This document shows, piece by piece, positions 13,286 to 14,781 of a stretch of DNA of 14,781 bases (position 1 is its first letter; each line of letters opens with the position of its first letter). The DNA lies in the NCBI GenBank assembly GCA_016194835.1, contig JACQAU010000111.1, positions 1 to 14,781 of the forward strand, written 5' to 3'. The notes beneath the pieces are model-generated. The model did no database searches, was not told the DNA's origin, and worked only from the letters and a program-made list of their open reading frames with translations. The DNA comes from Deltaproteobacteria bacterium (GTDB lineage Bacteria > Bdellovibrionota > UBA1018). The translations under genes and the position numbers were made by a program.

Positions 13286-13680
13286 AAGCAACTCTGTTCT
13301 GTCCTGGCAGGAGTGATTTTCGAGAGCATCGCAATGAGTTCGTCATCATCTACCGGTTTTATCAGAGAGCAATCCGCACCGGATGCTTTGATCTCCTTCT
13401 CCACCTCGCTGGGCTGAGTTGCAGTAAGAATTACAATGAGCACACTCTTTGTTTCAGGCATAGCTCTCAATTTTCGACAGGTCTCCCACCCGCTCATCCC
13501 GGGCATAACGACATCAAGAAATATAGCATCTGGTCTAAACGTCTGCGTTTTTTTCAAGCTCTCTTCTCCATCACAGGCTGTTTCGACTTCAAAACCGTAG
13601 CTTACGAGCCTTTGTTCCATGAGGTATACCAAGTCACTCTCGTCGTCTACCACCAATATTTTTGGTTTTTTAGCTTCCAT
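13282..13680 (-). CDS. Single-domain response regulator (receiver only), first in series
   Basis: This is a 132-aa CheY-like protein with canonical sites D12-D13-E14, phospho-acceptor D56 (AIFLDVVMPG), T86 (VILTATQ) and K108-P109. The C-terminal tail TPARTEQSCL lies beyond the domain. GGAG lies 6 nt before the ATG, following a 54-nt spacer from the kinase gene that contains a 13-bp tandem repeat. It is the receiver closest to the kinase gene and thus the best candidate for its direct phospho-acceptor. Confidence 0.9.
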   Translation of the reverse strand: MEAKKPKILVVDDESDLVYLMEQRLVSYGFEVETACDGEESLKKTQTFRPDAIFLDVVMPGMSGWETCRKLRAMPETKSVLIVILTATQPSEVEKEIKASGADCSLIKPVDDDELIAMLSKITPARTEQSCL

Positions 13681-13702
13681 GATTTACTCCACCGGTTTAC
13701 TT

Positions 13703-13741
13703 GGCAATCTACTTCGGCAATTTATTCTGGCAATTTACTTA
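13703..13741. repeat. 13-bp tandem repeat between kinase and first receiver gene
   Basis: The word GGCAAT recurs at 13703, 13716 and 13729, exactly 13 bp apart. It sits within three similar units (such as GGCAATTTACTTA), with a poorer copy further on. The array covers the kinase stop codon and much of the spacer before the next ribosome site. Confidence 0.6.
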
Positions 13742-14781
13742 TTACGACCTATTCCAAGATGAGACAAGAGCTCTTGTACATTGGTTGCGTCTTCTGGATA
13801 ACTTGCAGTTGCAGCATGCATCACAAAATCCCAAGCCCTTGTCTTTTCTAAAACCCGCTCTGAAATAACCGCTGCTACAGTTTTTGCAGTTGGTGCCACA
13901 ATAACTATAGACATTCCATCTTCTAGCACAAAAAGGCTATCGTTTTTTCTTAAAGTCTCTTTCCGTAAGGTCTCAGCCCAAGTATTTAAAATTGCTTTCA
14001 GGTTTGATCCCATTTTCGTTTTGAGTTCAGCACCGTTTTGTATGGCACAGTAAACCAGAGAGAGTGGCTCCTCCGCCTTCTGTGCCTCAGCATAAGACTT
14101 TCGTAGGCTATCATGGAAAAAAATAGTTTCATCATAGAGTGGGAGGGCAAAGCAAAATCTGGTACCATTCCCTAATTTACTATCCACCGAAATACTGCCT
14201 CCATGTAAATGAATAATCTCACGACAGATGGATAACCCCAGTCCTGTACCCTTGTACCCCGCACCACCATGGGGACGGTTAACCTGCTCAAACTTATTAA
14301 AAAGCTTGGCCTGATCCTCTAGCGTAATTCCCTCTCCATCGTCTTCGACTGTGACAAGTACCGCGTCGTATTTAGAAGACAAACTAACGCTTTGAGCTTT
14401 ATTGTCCATCACACATAGCGCCGAGCTCACTACAACCTTGCTCTTCGCAAAGCGCCGTGAGTTATTAATAAGGTTCATCAAGACTTGTATAATCATGTCA
14501 GAATCGGCATAGACAGGGGGGAGTTTTTCTTGTGGAGAGACTGTAATTAATTTCTCCTGAGCCTGTGCCTGAAACGTGGCGAGTGTTTCATTTATTAATT
14601 TAGGCACATCAAGCTGCCCTTTGTGCACCTTTGCTTTGCCTGATTCCAGGCGGGAGAGATCTAGAAGGTCATTGATGAGGCGACCTAAACGAACACAGTT
14701 TGCCGAAAGCATCTCAACCACTTTTTGTTGTTGTTCATTGAGTTTGCCCAGGAGACCATCCTTCAGATTACCCGCCGCCCC
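13735..14781 (-). CDS. Hybrid-type histidine kinase with degenerate GGDEF-like tail (5' end beyond window)
   Basis: The frame is open to the right edge, so the gene is partial: about 348 residues are visible, and the apparent GTG at 14721 is not a true start. The visible part begins in the second half of the HisKA helices (LKDGLLGKLNEQQQK, then RLINDLLDLSRLESGK). It continues with a complete ATPase domain: N-box MNLINNSRRFA, G1 box VEDDGEGI, G2 box GTGLGLSICREI. After the usual kinase end (RFCFALPLYD) come about 135 more residues. Their pattern RKNDSLFVLEDGMSIVIVAP, then A/V-rich helix, then ASYPEDATNVQELL follows the GGDEF fold, but the GGDEF signature is replaced by LEDGM, so diguanylate cyclase activity is unlikely. 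It heads the operon with three receivers and a CopG-like gene. Confidence 0.85.
   Translation of the reverse strand, partial: GAAGNLKDGLLGKLNEQQQKVVEMLSANCVRLGRLINDLLDLSRLESGKAKVHKGQLDVPKLINETLATFQAQAQEKLITVSPQEKLPPVYADSDMIIQVLMNLINNSRRFAKSKVVVSSALCVMDNKAQSVSLSSKYDAVLVTVEDDGEGITLEDQAKLFNKFEQVNRPHGGAGYKGTGLGLSICREIIHLHGGSISVDSKLGNGTRFCFALPLYDETIFFHDSLRKSYAEAQKAEEPLSLVYCAIQNGAELKTKMGSNLKAILNTWAETLRKETLRKNDSLFVLEDGMSIVIVAPTAKTVAAVISERVLEKTRAWDFVMHAATASYPEDATNVQELLSHLGIGRNK

Noticed and set aside
14719..14721. GTG at 14721 as the start of the right-edge kinase
   Set aside because: The frame stays open for 20 more codons to the edge and those encode the continuing HisKA helix, so the true start lies outside the window.
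1..14781. CRISPR arrays, insertion sequences, phage genes or rRNA
   Set aside because: I looked on both strands and found no spaced repeats of suitable length, no transposase or integrase motif and no rRNA-like sequence.

Overview
The window looks like chromosomal DNA from an AT-rich, Gram-negative, secretion-heavy bacterium. Three proteins carry a Sec signal peptide followed by a lipobox-type cysteine, two more carry a plain Sec signal, and there is a periplasmic-type cytochrome c, a PduO-type cobalamin adenosyltransferase and many PAS/histidine-kinase/receiver proteins. A predatory or proteolytic lineage such as Bdellovibrionota or a neighbouring former deltaproteobacterial group would fit. 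That is inference from gene style only; there is no rRNA or marker gene to settle it.

Left part (1-2735). The 3' end of an unknown + strand gene overlaps the end of a minus-strand PAS histidine kinase. That kinase seems to have lost about 36 residues in frame from the start of its ATP-binding domain. Divergent from it is a small secreted monohaem cytochrome c behind a good sigma70-type promoter. A PduO-type adenosyltransferase converges on the cytochrome, with an intrinsic terminator in its own direction. Next comes tRNA-Gly(GCC). An exact 18-bp copy of its 3' end recurs 221 bp downstream, where it is followed by CCA. The stretch between is G-rich and hairpin-rich with no credible gene. This is the layout left by site-specific integration into a tRNA 3' end, in miniature.

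Middle part (2737-11308). This is a run of exported proteins: a secreted HEXXH...E zinc peptidase (592 aa), a minus-strand secreted beta-propeller (427 aa), a lipoprotein with an amidotransferase-like fold and a helical-repeat tail (453 aa, TTG start), a 1039-aa lipoprotein metzincin (HEXXHXXGXXH plus Met-turn), and the front end of a papain-like lipoprotein peptidase that breaks off just after the catalytic cysteine position. Most have their own promoter, and the putative -35 boxes share the string TATTGAC.

Right part (11309-14781). After a decayed junction come a MNT-like nucleotidyltransferase and an ATGA-overlapping 55-aa partner, a possible toxin-antitoxin-like pair. Facing it is a compact minus-strand signalling operon that enters from beyond the right edge: a histidine kinase with a degenerate GGDEF-like C-terminal domain, three successive stand-alone receiver proteins (two of the junctions are ATGA overlaps), and a CopG/BrnA-like antitoxin gene overlapping the last receiver by 20 bp. 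This portion is visibly less AT-rich than the middle.

No CRISPR array, insertion sequence or phage gene is visible. The items that most deserve a second look are the tRNA-bounded 221-bp element, the nucleotidyltransferase/55-aa pair, the kinase plus triple-receiver plus antitoxin operon, and the two genes that look disabled (PAS kinase and papain-like peptidase).
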